A stretch of 64,000 nucleotides of DNA from Anomaloglossus baeobatrachus. Lineage: Eukaryota; Chordata; Amphibia; Anura; Aromobatidae. The notes below the pieces were generated by a model that did not search any database, was not told the DNA's origin, and worked only from the letters and a program-made list of their open reading frames with translations. The stretch is from assembly GCF_048569485.1 (NCBI RefSeq), contig NC_134364.1:130239089-130303088 (forward strand). The letters run 5' to 3'. This document shows, piece after piece, positions 45,801-51,838 of this stretch. Each line of letters starts with the position of its first letter. Positions within the stretch are counted from its first letter, which is position 1. The translations under genes and the position numbers were made by a program.

Positions 45801-48533
45801 CTGGATTGCGTCTCTAAAGTCAGCGTGGTCCAGAAAAGTGCTTAATGTACGCTTAGGGTATCTGAAATGGATTCTCTCGTGCTGCGAAGCTGACTCCTCT
45901 ACAAGAGGAGCTGGTGGGGAAATATTTAACATCTTATTGATGTTAAATATAAGATCATTAACTATGGCGTCACCATCTGGTGTATCTAGATTGAGAGCGG
46001 TCCCAGGATCAGAATCTTGATCAGTTACGTCCGCCTCATCACCCATAGATTCATCTCGCTGGGATCCTGACCATTGAGATGAATGTGAAGGCCCGTCATA
46101 GCGAGCCCGCTTAGGCTGCCCGGGGCCATCGTCCGAGTCAGAATCGTCACCCTGAGGTGTATGTGCCCGTCCCGGAGCTTGGAGGTAACTCAGCTGAGGG
46201 GGACCAGGGGGCAATGATTGCACAGTGTCCGTGGCCTGAAGTACAGGCCTAGCTCGCAATGTGTCAAGAATTTGTGACATAGTGAGAGACATTCTGTCAG
46301 CAAAAGCTGCAAACTCAGTTCCTGTCACCTGGACAGCATTCACAGGTGGTACACCCTGGGTCACGTCCAGCAGAGGTCCCGACTGTGCAAGCGCCGCAGG
46401 GGCCGAGCACTGCACACAATGGGGGTCCGTGGAACCTGCCGGTAGAAAAGTCCCACATGCGGTGCAGGAAGCATATAATGTCTGTGCCTTGGCACCCTTG
46501 CGTTTTACGGACGACATGCTGCTGGCTCTCTGCAATGTGAGAGAGTCTATAGCCAAAGGGCGACCAGCGCTATGCAATACAAAGTATTTGTAGAAACAAA
46601 ATACTAAGAATACTACTGGCACAAGAGGGGGTGAGCCCTGAGGGCTGCTTACCGCCCGCTGAATAGCGGGTAAGAGGCGCAGAATTCCTTGTCTGGGTCT
46701 CCCCGGCTCCCCTCTGCAGCTCAGCGTGTCAGCAGGAATGGCTGCCGGCGTCTGTGGAGAGGGGCGGTCCGTGGGAGTTCCTAAACAAAAGTGCGGGAAA
46801 CAGTGTCCCCTCTGTGCCGATTGTGAGGGCTGGAGTATGTAAAAACGACTCCAGCCCTCGGCGCTGATGCACTGACCAGCGTCCCGCCCCTCTCCTGACT
46901 GGCAGGTGTGGGGGCGGGAACGAACGGAAGCAGGCCGCAAAAGCCGGGGACTCGAGTTATCAGCGCGGCCGCCGTAAAAGCGCGGCCCGCGCTGAAGTCC
47001 CCGGCGCACCACAAGTGCCAGCCGCGCCGCAGTCCCAGCGGCCGGCGCGACCGATTCCCAGAAGTGTGCCTGCTTCAGCGAAGCTGAATGAGGCCATGGC
47101 ACAAGCGCCGCAGCGCTGATGTCCCCGGCGCACTACAACACCCAGCATGCTGCGGTGTGAGCGCCAAATGCACGGGGACACAGAGTACCTTGAGGAAGCA
47201 GGGCCATGTCCCTGATGTACTCCGCTCCATCCAGCATCTTCTCCAGGGGCTGTAGATGGAGCACGGTCTCAGTGCCTGGAGACCAGTAAATCCCACTTCA
47301 CCCAGAGCCCTGTAAAAAGGGATGGGGAAGGAATCAGCATGTGGGCTCCAGCCGCCGTACCCGCAATGGGTACCTCAACCTTACAAACACCTCCGACATA
47401 CAGTGGGGTGAGAAGGGAGCATGCTGGGAGCCCTGTATGGGCCCTCTTTTCTTCCATCCGACATAGACAGCAGCTGCTGCTGACTAAAAACAATGGAGCT
47501 ATGCGTGCGTGTCTGACCTCCTGCGCACAAAGCTAAAACTGAGGAATCCGTACTCCTACGGGGGGGATGTATAGCCAGAAGGGGAGGGGCCTTACACTTT
47601 TAAGTGTAGTTCTTTGTGCGGCCTCCAGAGGCAGTAGCTATACACCCACTGTCTGGGTCTCCCAATTAAAACGAAAAAGAAATAGCTGATATCAGAGAGA
47701 AATAGCGGAGGGAGGAGACAGACGGTGCTGTCCCTTTAACCCCAGAGCTGGAAAGTGAGCAGCTGTTTATCTGAGGTTACAATGGTGGTGGGGGAGGACA
47801 TAACTCTGCCGCACTCGCAGCCCGCACTCAGCTAACACTCAGCACTTTTATCTCACGCCACTAAATATAGAAGACAGCCAGGAATGAGGGCCCGGGGTGC
47901 AGAGTCACCGCTGACGTAACCGCGCTGCGGGCTCCCAGGGGAAAAACGGCAACGTCACCGCAATGCGGGCTCCCAGGGGAAAAACTGCAACGTGGCAGCG
48001 CTGTGGGCTCCCGGGGGAGAAACGGCAACGTCACCGCGCTGCGGGCTCCCGGGGGAGAAACGGCAACGTCACCGCAATGCGGGCTCCCGGGGGAGAAACG
48101 GCAACATCGCCGTGCTGCGGGCTCCCAGGGGAAAAACGGCAACATCACCGCGCTGCGGGCTCCCGGGGGAAAAACTGCAACATCCCCGCAATGCGGGCTC
48201 CCAGGGGAAAAACGGCAACATCACCGCGCTGCGGGCTCCCAGGGGAAAAACGGCAACGTCACCGCAATGTGGGCTCCCGAGGCAGGAACGGCAACATCGA
48301 CGCGCTGTAGGCTCCCAAGGGATGGACTACATCACCAAGCTGCAGGCTCCCGGGGGGACGTCTCTGCTGATGTCACCAGATCATGAGTTCCCGGGGGACG
48401 GTGTCACTGCCAATGTCACCAGACCGTGATTACTACCGTTGGACAGAGTACTTTCACAGAGGGGGTCTCTTACCTCCACACTGGGAATCACCCAGTTATT
48501 TTCAGAGTCTCGGCTCTCGTGACCCTCCGACAT
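23299..48533 (-). CDS. PBXIP1: PBXIP1 (HPIP), whole coding span, ten coding exons, 1,217 residues predicted
   Basis: PBXIP1 is an adaptor that binds PBX homeodomain proteins, oestrogen receptor and microtubules. Joining 48533-48474, 41463-41403, 41333-41266, 41186-41090, 34131-33919, 33794-33771, 33697-33621, 32096-31971, 31406-30049 and 24868-23299 gives 3,654 nt in one frame with GT/AG borders throughout. In order the protein has: an N-terminus with the family's acidic-N-W-V and PVET motifs; the family's VEGLRKR motif near 111-117; a hydrophobic membrane segment at about 147-166; a coiled coil at about 225-390 starting with KENQDIR and AQKEEL; a charged His/Lys-rich linker; the conserved C-terminal domain at about 579-690 (GCSGLEDCAR, RFKDFVDDVEDFLEDL, TGDDDIVDDFE); and a His-rich tail at 695-1217. 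The tail is the oddity, since human PBXIP1 (about 730 residues, from memory) ends soon after the domain. CCPG1 is the nearest paralogue, but the C-terminal domain favours PBXIP1. Confidence 0.92.
23355..24040 (-). repeat. Coding tandem repeat: HKHDKGHEHGDY-type units in PBXIP1 tail
   Basis: About 16 imperfect copies of a 36-51 bp unit lie in frame within exon 11, with CATAAGCATGACAAAGG-like words. Units diverge by substitutions that mostly keep H, D, K, G and Y, and lengths change by whole codons. Both points suggest selection on the reading frame, unlike the noncoding arrays nearby. Confidence 0.8.
25143..27968. repeat. 42-bp minisatellite in the left inverted repeat of the Tc1-like element, about 67 units
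   Basis: The unit contains TATTATATAGAGTCATTACA, CACAGAGGGATCTATTCC and TATA. Short-length variants lack AGAG (ATATAGTCATT), and others have GATATAG or GGATGTGTTCC. The inner border runs straight into the transposon's inverted repeat (GGGATCTATTTCATGTGTTT), so the unit is a piece of the inverted repeat itself. Confidence 0.93.
25725..27944. repeat. Adjacent 1,110-bp duplication inside the 42-bp array
   Basis: The order of variant units from about 25725 to 26834 is repeated without visible difference from 26835 to 27944 (offset 1,110 bp). This includes rare units such as GGATGTGTTCC, GAGAGATCAATTCC and AGAGACATTACAC. The copies look identical, so the event is recent or recently homogenised, or an assembly duplication. 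Confidence 0.85.
28150..29103 (-). pseudogene. Tc1-like transposase, frameshifted
   Basis: It starts MGKTTDLTDVQKTVIDTLHK with a helix-turn-helix DNA-binding region (28525-29103), as in Tc1 transposases. The catalytic part carries FLQDLAPVHTANS (second Asp) at about 28400. SPDLNPIENL (last acidic residue of the DDE triad) appears at about 28300 only in a shifted frame, after TGGCAGCAAACTCG where a base seems lost, and a further shift follows before MRDTRANNADELKAAIKATW at about 28250. The two main open pieces, 29103-28525 and 28652-28308, overlap in different frames. At least three breaks separate it from a working gene. Tc1-like transposases are usually about 340 residues. Confidence 0.88.
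29263..29808. repeat. Same 42-bp minisatellite, inverted, in the right inverted repeat, about 13 units
   Basis: Units read AATGACTCTATATAATATAT, AGGAATAGATCCCTCTGTGT and GT, the reverse complement of the left array. The outer flank (ATATGTGTTTCCTTTTTGTA, TTGAATTACTGAAATAAATG) is the inverse of the left outer flank at 25085-25150. Confidence 0.92.
30049..31406 (-). CDS. PBXIP1: PBXIP1 exon 10: coiled coil, charged linker, conserved C-terminal domain
   Basis: This 1,358-bp exon lies between acceptor TTCATCTATAG and donor AAGAAAAG|GTGAGT. It opens with AQKEELEALL, continues as a heptad-type coiled coil to about residue 390, then a linker very rich in H, K, R, E and W (about 400-570), then the family's C-terminal domain: GCSGLEDCAR, DLFNVELKPVQRKHFEEVL, RFKDFVDDVEDFLEDL, TGDDDIVDDFERYVY, NFFGEAATKKR. 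Human PBXIP1 has the same order in its equivalent exon and ends shortly after the FFGD-KALKKR stretch. Leaves in phase 2. Confidence 0.95.
31642..31875. repeat. 45-bp minisatellite, 5 units, PBXIP1 intron 9
   Basis: The unit contains GAGTGCAGCTCTGGAGGATA, AGACACAATGTAACAGCAG and AATAGT. Five nearly identical copies are followed by a partial one. The word GTGCAGCTCTGGAG recalls a repeat that I know to be dispersed in amphibian genomes. Being a multiple of three, it is open on both strands; these frames are not genes. Confidence 0.9.
31971..32096 (-). CDS. PBXIP1: PBXIP1 exon 9: start of coiled coil
   Basis: 126 bp between acceptor TTTCTTCGGTCAG and donor CTTCAG|GTGATG. It encodes 42 residues starting EWIEQHADQF and ending LLDKVAKENQDIRHMQAKLQ. 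The last part is very close to human LLDKLAKENQDIRLLQAQLQ. Phase 0 on both sides. Confidence 0.92.
32128..33556. repeat. 24-bp minisatellite, about 59 units, each with a GC-box, PBXIP1 intron 8
   Basis: The unit is CAGCCAGACACACAGGGGGC followed by GGGT. Length is constant at 24 bp over 1.43 kb, and only a handful of substitutions are seen. Each unit carries GGGGGCGGG, a close match to the Sp1 GC-box. Nine or ten consecutive units at about 32690-32895 carry GGGGGCGCG instead. It is flanked by PBXIP1 exons 8 and 9. The open frames QPDTQGAG (plus) and VCLADPPP / CVWLTRPL (minus) arise from the eight-codon period and lie in the intron. Confidence 0.95.
33621..33697 (-). CDS. PBXIP1: PBXIP1 exon 8
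   Basis: 77 bp between acceptor TTTCTCCCCCCAG and donor ATTCAG|GTGAGT. It encodes SPQSVVSRSVKAGDKPPPQV and ISDIQ, leading into the coiled coil. The acceptor is followed by AG, so a two-base alternative acceptor exists, but only this one keeps the frame. Phase 1 in, phase 0 out. Confidence 0.85.
33771..33794 (-). CDS. PBXIP1: PBXIP1 exon 7: 24-bp microexon
   Basis: Acceptor TCGGCAG and donor ATGAGG|GTGAGT enclose only 24 bp encoding GSFSADE with split codons at both ends. Its length is a multiple of three and both phases are 1, so it could be skipped without a frame change. It lies just after the membrane segment. Confidence 0.8.
33919..34131 (-). CDS. PBXIP1: PBXIP1 exon 6: VEGLRKR motif and membrane segment
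   Basis: 213 bp between acceptor TTGCCTCTGCAG and donor TTCACAG|GTAATG. It carries a Ser/Asp cluster (SCSSSDDDVEGLRKR) that is the hallmark of PBXIP1 and CCPG1, then a spacer, then a 20-residue uninterrupted hydrophobic segment at about 147-166, the expected single membrane-spanning helix. Phase 1 in and out. Confidence 0.92.
34250..35700. repeat. 757-bp higher-order duplication in the 76-bp array
   Basis: The order of unit variants from about 34250 to 34940 recurs from about 35007 to 35700, offset 757 bp. This includes shared rare variants such as GCCTGGTGTCAGG (34636 and 35393). No difference was noticed in the matching stretch. Confidence 0.8.
37489..39376. repeat. Adjacent 900-bp duplication in the 76-bp array
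   Basis: Bases about 37489-38388 are repeated at 38389-39288, with the match going on to about 39376, offset exactly 900 bp. Private variants are shared: GAGGGGTCAGCAC (37810 and 38710), GTGTTGTAATAGCC (37860 and 38760) and the short CCGCTCGTGTCGG unit (37974 and 38874). Confidence 0.88.
40871..41089 (-). other. Unique part of PBXIP1 intron 5 next to exon 5
   Basis: About 220 bp between the 76-bp array and the exon 5 donor. No motif or gene was recognised. Confidence 0.6.
41090..41186 (-). CDS. PBXIP1: PBXIP1 exon 5
   Basis: 97 bp between acceptor CTGTCTCCCAG and donor ACAGTGG|GTGAGTGG. It encodes ELGPAPQEEPQRPDKGQVPP, then PDTEATSAPSTV and the first base of a Gly codon. Low-complexity, disordered-looking, as in this part of the mammalian protein. 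Phase 0 in, phase 1 out. Confidence 0.85.
41266..41333 (-). CDS. PBXIP1: PBXIP1 exon 4
   Basis: 68 bp between acceptor GTCATTACAG and donor GACACG|GTGAGC. It encodes SKPANPPDSEETVQPPDVKP then DT, an acidic proline-rich stretch without a known domain. Phase 1 in, phase 0 out. Confidence 0.82.
41403..41463 (-). CDS. PBXIP1: PBXIP1 exon 3
   Basis: 61 bp between acceptor TTCCTGCGCAG and donor GCCGCAG|GTGAGG. It encodes SFPVETVGAEQDRVEEAAAA plus one base of the next codon. SFPVETVG lines up with SLPVETLG of the human protein. It enters in phase 0 and leaves in phase 1. Confidence 0.88.
41944..42045. repeat. DIRS internal complementary region
   Basis: Bases 41944-42008 are the inverted copy of 41621-41685 (AAGTAAACAAAATTCCCTTC at the inner end), about 64 bp with no visible mismatch. 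They run directly into CTTTTTCG-type sequence and AATTGGGAGACCCAGACAGT, as found at the element's other end. Joined copies of both outer ends next to one terminus are the expected DIRS arrangement. Confidence 0.85.
42111..44966 (-). CDS. DIRS tyrosine recombinase ORF
   Basis: The open frame is 951 residues. Its first two thirds overlap the reverse transcriptase frame and are mostly shadow. The last third, about 42111-43120, is the recombinase: a core-binding part (KIYHRTWKIFLAWCL) and a catalytic part with the Arg (TSLRRVSELAAL), HSTRAVGASWALRH and terminal Tyr (FTKHYQVHTY) boxes of the family. It looks intact. Tyrosine recombinase in place of an integrase is what separates DIRS from LTR elements. 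Confidence 0.88.
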   Translation of the reverse strand: MAVTRQRPLGEGYSVSRVQDRVQFSSANSFLQNFSTTRPSRCSVAGGGRSKGGRSGDLRPSSGTRSRFLLQSVCGPKKGRIVSTRPGSKVAQQTRKSQEVPDGIPTLRHSLNVSRRFSSINRYQRCVSPRADCTRASAFPTLRHTRRTPAVRSVTFRSGNSPPGLHQSHGSSSSCSALAGSLGHPVSRRPAYKGTLSRGMPAQSEGGTRHSPEFRVDYQLSKVSSNPDPISDLSWHGVSYSLSDSEASTGQAVFAKDRSAISPSEPVALTEAPHAFPRKDGSSNGGSPVRAVSSAPSTMGHSTPMGWEIDVPRQDCLPLSDCQGLSALVASPHLIVTGKVVPSPVLGSGHDGCEPIRVGSGVSPPQGSGDVDSGRVHPADQCSGNQSNLSCPASLPTMAGRQADSDSVGQFHGGGVHQPPRGNTQSPSFSRSPADFDVGGKQSVHHIRSSHPRRGKLGSRLSQSPGHGRRRMVPSPGRVSADLLPLGDAGRRSDGVTAQQQGPSFHGTVSRSPSTGGRRLGSGLVAIPTPLCVPTSSIVTQSSPENQVRLPSSHTRRSRLAKKVVVPGSVASHGRPTVDTTRPSRFAVSRAVFPSEFCGPEPDCVAIESWILAASGLSHEVVATMRQARKPSSAKIYHRTWKIFLAWCLAQGFSPWPFALPIFLSFLQSGLEKGLSLSSLKGQVSALSVFFQKRLARLSKVRTFLQGVCHIVPPYRRPLEPWDLNKVLIALQKPPFEPLKEVSLSRLSQKVVFLVAVTSLRRVSELAALSCKSPFLVFHQDKVVLRPIPEFSPKVVSSFHLNQDITLPSLCPHPVHQFEKGLHLLDLVRALRIYISRTASLRRSDALFVLVAGQHKGSQASKSTLARWIKEPILHTYRSAGLPIPSGLKAHSTRAVGASWALRHQATAQQVCQAATWSSLHTFTKHYQVHTYASADASLGRQVLQAAVAHL
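43130..45289 (-). CDS. DIRS reverse transcriptase / RNase H, with methylase-like C-terminal part
   Basis: The open frame is 719 residues. Parts in order: reverse transcriptase (VVPKKDGSYRPVLDLKLLN; YLDD active-site box), RNase H (TTDASLSGWGAVF; SDNSTAVAYIN), then a region (DLMASRHNNKVP; VAPDWPRRSWYPDLW) like the methylase-like domain described for DIRS elements. It overlaps the gag-like frame at its start and the recombinase frame at its end, as the family does. It looks intact. Confidence 0.9.
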   Translation of the reverse strand: MTDCLESVWMKSSNTPRVRTHPYRNTDKTNPNRGRVSLVIGPFEDRAGPSSPRQKRLKKTRDAQILGGLSHAQKGQPEEPLPRRRPPDLQSPIPTPAVGGRLSHFGDIWLSRVKDRWVRDILSHGYRIEFSSRPPTRFFRTSPPPDRADALLQAVAALKAEGVVTSVPLQEQGHGFYSNLFVVPKKDGSYRPVLDLKLLNRHVKVRRFRMESLRSVIASMSQGDFLASIDIKDAYLHVPIAPEHQRFLRFVIHDEHLQFVALPFGLATAPRVFTKVMAAVVAVLHSQGHSVIPYLDDLLIKAPSQEACQHSLKVALDTLQSFGWIINFPKSHLTPTQSLTYLGMEFHTLSAIVKLPLDKQCSLRTGVQSLLQSQSHSLRRLMHFLGKMVAAMEAVPFAQFHLRPLQWDILRQWDGKSTSLDRTVSLSQTAKDSLRWWLLPTSLSQGKSFLPPSWAVVTTDASLSGWGAVFLHHRAQGTWTQEESTLQINVLEIRAIYLALRAFQQWLEGKQIRIQSDNSTAVAYINHQGGTRSRQAFQEVQRILTWVESRASTISAVHIPGVENWEADFLSRQGMDAGEWSLHPDVFQQICCRWGTPDVDLMASRHNNKVPVFMARSHDHRALAADALVQDWSQFRLPYVFPPLALLPRVLRKIRSDCHRAILVAPDWPRRSWYPDLWHLTVGQPWTLPDRPDLLSQGPFFHLNSAALNLTVWPLSPGS
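45027..46517 (-). CDS. DIRS gag-like ORF
   Basis: This is the first frame of the DIRS element, about 496 residues from MSSVKRKGAKAQ. It has a C-x2-C ... C-x2-C pair near the N-terminus and a basic, Q/R/S-rich C-terminus. The frame stays open further upstream, but this Met is the first that precedes gag-like sequence. Position and composition match the structural protein of DIRS elements. It looks intact. Confidence 0.75.
   Translation of the reverse strand: MSSVKRKGAKAQTLYASCTACGTFLPAGSTDPHCVQCSAPAALAQSGPLLDVTQGVPPVNAVQVTGTEFAAFADRMSLTMSQILDTLRARPVLQATDTVQSLPPGPPQLSYLQAPGRAHTPQGDDSDSDDGPGQPKRARYDGPSHSSQWSGSQRDESMGDEADVTDQDSDPGTALNLDTPDGDAIVNDLIFNINKMLNISPPAPLVEESASQHERIHFRYPKRTLSTFLDHADFRDAIQKPHAYPERRFSKRLKDTRYPFPPEVVKGWTQCPKVDPPISRLAARSLVAVEDGAALKDATDRQMELWLKSIYEAIGASLAPSFAAVWALQAISAGLAQVDSVTRAFAPQVAPLTSQMAAFASYAINAVLDATSRTAVASANSVVLRRALWLRHWKADSHSKKCLTNLPFSRDRLFGERLDEIIKHSKGKDSSLPQHRQNKPQQRKGQSGYRSFRGPGRSQFASSKKTQKDQRRSDSWRSQSRSKRTAGGTVAKTASS
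47918..48345. repeat. 38-bp minisatellite, about 10 units, PBXIP1 intron 2
   Basis: The unit contains CGCTGCGGGCTCCCGGGGGA, GAAACGGCAACGTCACC and G. Differences among units are small (CAATGCGGG, CATCACCG, CCCAGGGGAAAAA). Each AACGTCACC unit has a half CRE (ACGTCA). It lies between the DIRS element and exon 2, about 130 bp from the latter. The open frames here come from the repeat. Confidence 0.9.
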
Positions 48534-48561
48534 CCTTCACCCCAATGTGGAAGCTTCAATC
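48474..48561 (-). CDS. PBXIP1: PBXIP1 exon 2: 28 nt of 5' UTR and start codon
   Basis: Acceptor TTTCTTCCCAG ends at 48562 and donor GTGGAG|GTAAGAG lies at 48473. The ATG is at 48533-48531, preceded in frame by TGA six bases upstream, which fixes the start. It encodes MSEGHESRDSENNWVIPSVE, comparable with the human start with its conserved S/N-x-W-V. The acceptor in front of the 5' UTR shows that a further noncoding exon lies upstream; the best candidate is near 60.5 kb. Confidence 0.9.
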
Positions 48562-48725
48562 CTGGGAAGAAAGATTATTAAGCTGCTGGCCACCATCAAA
48601 CAAAAAATAAACCCTCCACACCCTATCCTTTCACTGCTGACAGACCGCTAACCTCCTTGCTGATGGTTTCTAGGACGTAATATCCCCATTTCCATCCTCA
48701 TAGTTACATGAGACTTTGTCTCCAC

Positions 48726-50460
48726 AGCCCTGAGTGTGAGTGTGAGTGTGAGTCGGAGCTCTTTTTGGTGGAGTCGGTATAAAATGGAGCGACTCCGACT
48801 CCTAAATATGTAATAAATTGGGTCCAGCGGTCAGTGCAGAATGTGCTGAATATTTTTTCATACGAAAGTTATAAAAATGTCCTATAAATGTCTGTTCTAT
48901 TCCTGATCTAAGGCTACATTCACACTCAGCCTTTTTGCTGCATGTTTTTTGAGGATGCGTTTTTCAGCTGCGAAAGCAGATCAGCTTTTTATAAAACCGC
49001 ATCATCTGAAAGGTTTCTGAGCTCATAGATAATGATTTCAATAGCAAAAGCAAATTAGAGAAATAACGGACGATGCTTCACACATGATAAGTGCAATTCC
49101 ACTGATGAATGAGAGGAATGAGCAGCAGCGAGAAGAGAATGTAGCATTCAGTGTGTGTGAGATGGGGCCGCAGCGCTGCTCGTGTAACTGAGGAACACAT
49201 AGATATTACAGCAGGAGAACAGCAAAGTGATACTTTAGAATGAGATGATCTTGTTGAAGCTGCTTCTATACACTTTCCTATTCATCACATGCGCGGTGTT
49301 GTGCACACGCTGCAGCTGGCAATAAGAGAGTCTGCAAGAGGGACATGCTGGAAATCTGATTGCAAAAGTGAGGAAATTGGTTATTGCCGCCAGAACCCCC
49401 AAAATTGAATCTATCTTGAAGACACGTGCTGGGTAAGGGGCAATTGTCGATCAAGCCACTCGGCAGCACTTATTTAAAGACTGAGCGATTGCTTGAACTA
49501 AAACCGTTTCTTATAGATATGGCAAACCCACAGGTAACTCTAAATGAAGGTCAATGGACGCAGGTGGCTGAATTGAAGGAATTGCTTAATCACCCATTTA
49601 CCGTGACAAAAAAATTACAAGCTGAGGATTTTTCCCCCGGCATTTTCATAAGGGAGTGGAAGAACTTGCTATTTTGCCTGTCCCAGAGAGGAGGTTTAAT
49701 CGCAGATGGCATTTCTGCTTCAATGAAATGAAGAGAGACACAGCTATTTGAAAATAAAATTCTTCTGGCAGCTGTTTATGTGGACCCAAGTCATCGTATA
49801 CTGCTTGATGATCAACATTATACTAAAGGAAAATAAGCTCTGACTGAGGTAGCAGTTAGGATGAGCGGCTACAGGACTGCCAGGCACAAGAGGACTTGGG
49901 TCCTGACAGTGCTACTGCTGCCATATCTTCATCCTCATCAGATGAGGAGTTTAACTTTGACAAGTATTTGGATGACATGGAGCAGGCAAAGCGTTGCCAC
50001 AAGGAAAAAGATTTCACTCCGTCTCCTATAGCAGCAGATTGACCAGATTTCTCCAAAATTTTTCACTTGCTCTCAGAAATAGAAAAAATCAGCAAAACTG
50101 ACTGTGCATGAGGCAATTCCTTTATACCCGGAAATTGTTAGAGATGTTGCCCATGTGGTTACGGCTTTGCCTCCAGCCCCAGTTACTGTAGAGAGGTTGT
50201 TCTCCAGCCTTAACATTATGAGGTCAGATTTGAGGTCATCTGCGAAGGAGGATCTGATGGAGGCAACTCTATTTCTTACAACAAATTCATAGATTGCACA
50301 AATGTTATTTACTATGGTTTTGTTGAAAACTGTTTTTTTTGCCACTTACATAGTGTTATATATATAATCTATATTACATAGTGTATTACATATTTATAAT
50401 TTATTACAGTTTTTTGCGTTCTAAAGTTGTATCCAATAAATATATTTTATGTTCCATCTA
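48726..50460 (+). pseudogene. Degenerate hAT DNA transposon
   Basis: CAGCCCTGAGTGTGAG, followed by GGAGTCGGTATAAAATGGAG and CGACTCCGACTCC, is the kind of terminal repeat that vertebrate hAT elements carry. No matching right end was seen, so the copy is truncated there. Downstream on the plus strand are pieces of transposase: HHMRGVVHTLQLAIRESARG-like sequence at about 49285-49340, ELKPFLIDMANPQVTLNEGQ with WKNLLFCLSQRGGLIADGIS (49495-49720) and the dimerisation region LYPEIVRDVAHVVTALPPAP, VTVERLFSSLNIMRSDLR (50120-50290). Stops interrupt it, for example a CGA-to-TGA type change after GISASMK at 49729. The whole is old and inactive. It lies in the inferred PBXIP1 intron 1. Confidence 0.82.
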
Positions 50461-50469
50461 AATATGTTT

Positions 50470-51838
50470 TTTTATGTTTCACTGGGAAAGGAGATTTGCG
50501 GTCGGGAGGAGAGAGAGGTGACCGCAAATCCCCTGAGTGACCACAATGAGCCGCGCGATCACTGGTGCCGTCATTCAGGTGACCCATGGCCACAGCTGAA
50601 GTCCTCCACTTGAATACGGTGGCCGCGGGTCACCTGAATCAGGGCACAGCTGATGGCGCGGCTCACTTCACTTGCTGCGTAAAGCTGATAGAGAGCGGTC
50701 GTGTTCTACGACCGCTCCCGTCAGCTTCATGTAGCAGAACTGGATGCGTCATGGGACATTGTATGGATTACACCGGACCTGGAGGGCTATTTGGGGATTA
50801 ATAAAGTGGTGAATGAGGGTGGGGTATTTTGTCTTTTATTCCAAATAAAGGATTTTTCGGGGGTTTGTGTGTATTTACTTTCACTTACAGGTTAACCATG
50901 GAATGTGTCTCAGACGCCTGCCATGATCAACCTAGGACTTAGTGGCAGCTATGGGCTGCTGCCATTAACTCCTTATTACCCCAATTGTCACCGCACCAGG
51001 GCAATTCAGGATGAGCCGGGTAGAGTCCCGGGACTGTCGCATCTAATGCGGCAATTCCGGGCGGCTGCTGGCTGATATTGTTAGGCTGGGGGGCTCCCCA
51101 TAACGTGGGGCTCCCCATCCTGAGAATACCAGCCTTCAGCTGTGTGTCTTTATCTTGGCTGGTATCAAAATTAGGGGGGACCGCACGCCGTTTTTTTTAA
51201 AATTTATTTTACTGCATACAAAGACCCGCCCACCGGCGGCTGTGATTGGTTGCAGTGAGACAGCTGTCACTCAGCGTGGGGGCGTGTCTGACTGCAACCA
51301 ATCATAGGCGCCAGTGGGCGGGAAAAGCAGTGAATACGAGATTGAATAATGAGCAGCCGGCATTTTCAAAAGAGGAAAAGCCGCCAGAGCAGTGTGACAG
51401 CCGTGCAGCGCTGCGCCGGTGATGGGGGAGGGGGAGTGGGAGAGACCAGGAGTGATTCTAAACGATTTAGATCGTTCTGATGGACATGCTGAGCATGCTC
51501 AGTAGAACGTGATGGAATCCATCAGCGGATTCCGCCGCTTAGTGCATTGTGGCAGAATCCGCCGCCATAGACAATCATTAGACACCTTGGCGGATTCTAA
51601 CGGAATCCGCCAAGGTGCGTTACTTTAACAACCCAAAAAACGCTACATGCAGCGTTCCCTCCGCCCGACACTGCGTCAAAACAACTCAGCGTCATCCAGT
51701 GGATGCAACGCAGACACTTGCGTTACAGTGCGTCGTCAATACAAGTCTATGGAGAATAACGCAGTGCATTAACGGACTGCGCTATTCTCCATAGCGGCGG
51801 ATTACGCTGAACGCAAGTGTGAAAGCGCCTTACTGAAC
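50470..51838. repeat. Interspersed repeat(s), non-coding, ending in a MITE-like terminus
   Basis: The stretch with GGATTAATAAAGTGGTGAAT, CTTTTATTCCAAATAAAGGA, CCTAGGACTTAGTGGCAGCT and GGGCTGCTGCCATTAACTCC is one I recognise as highly repeated in anuran genomes; I cannot assign a superfamily. The right end, GAACGCAAGTGTGAAAGCGC then CTTA at 51838, resembles the inverse of TAAGGCTACATTCACACTCA at 48909, so the two may be ends of one composite element around the hAT remains. ORFs inside have no recognisable product. Confidence 0.5.

Larger units (their letters stand above)
41620..47681 (-). mobile_element. DIRS-type tyrosine-recombinase retroelement in PBXIP1 intron 2, looks whole
   Basis: This element of about 6.06 kb lies in the host gene's orientation. 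Its ends are inverted repeats: about 135 bp at 41670-41804 and 47533-47667, differing at only two or three positions. An internal region at 41944-42045 repeats the outer ends in the arrangement DIRS elements are known for. It carries three long open frames in the family order gag-like, reverse transcriptase/RNase H and tyrosine recombinase, with the overlap of the last two that the family uses. Near-identical ends and open frames suggest a young insertion. No target-site duplication is expected for this group. Confidence 0.92.
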
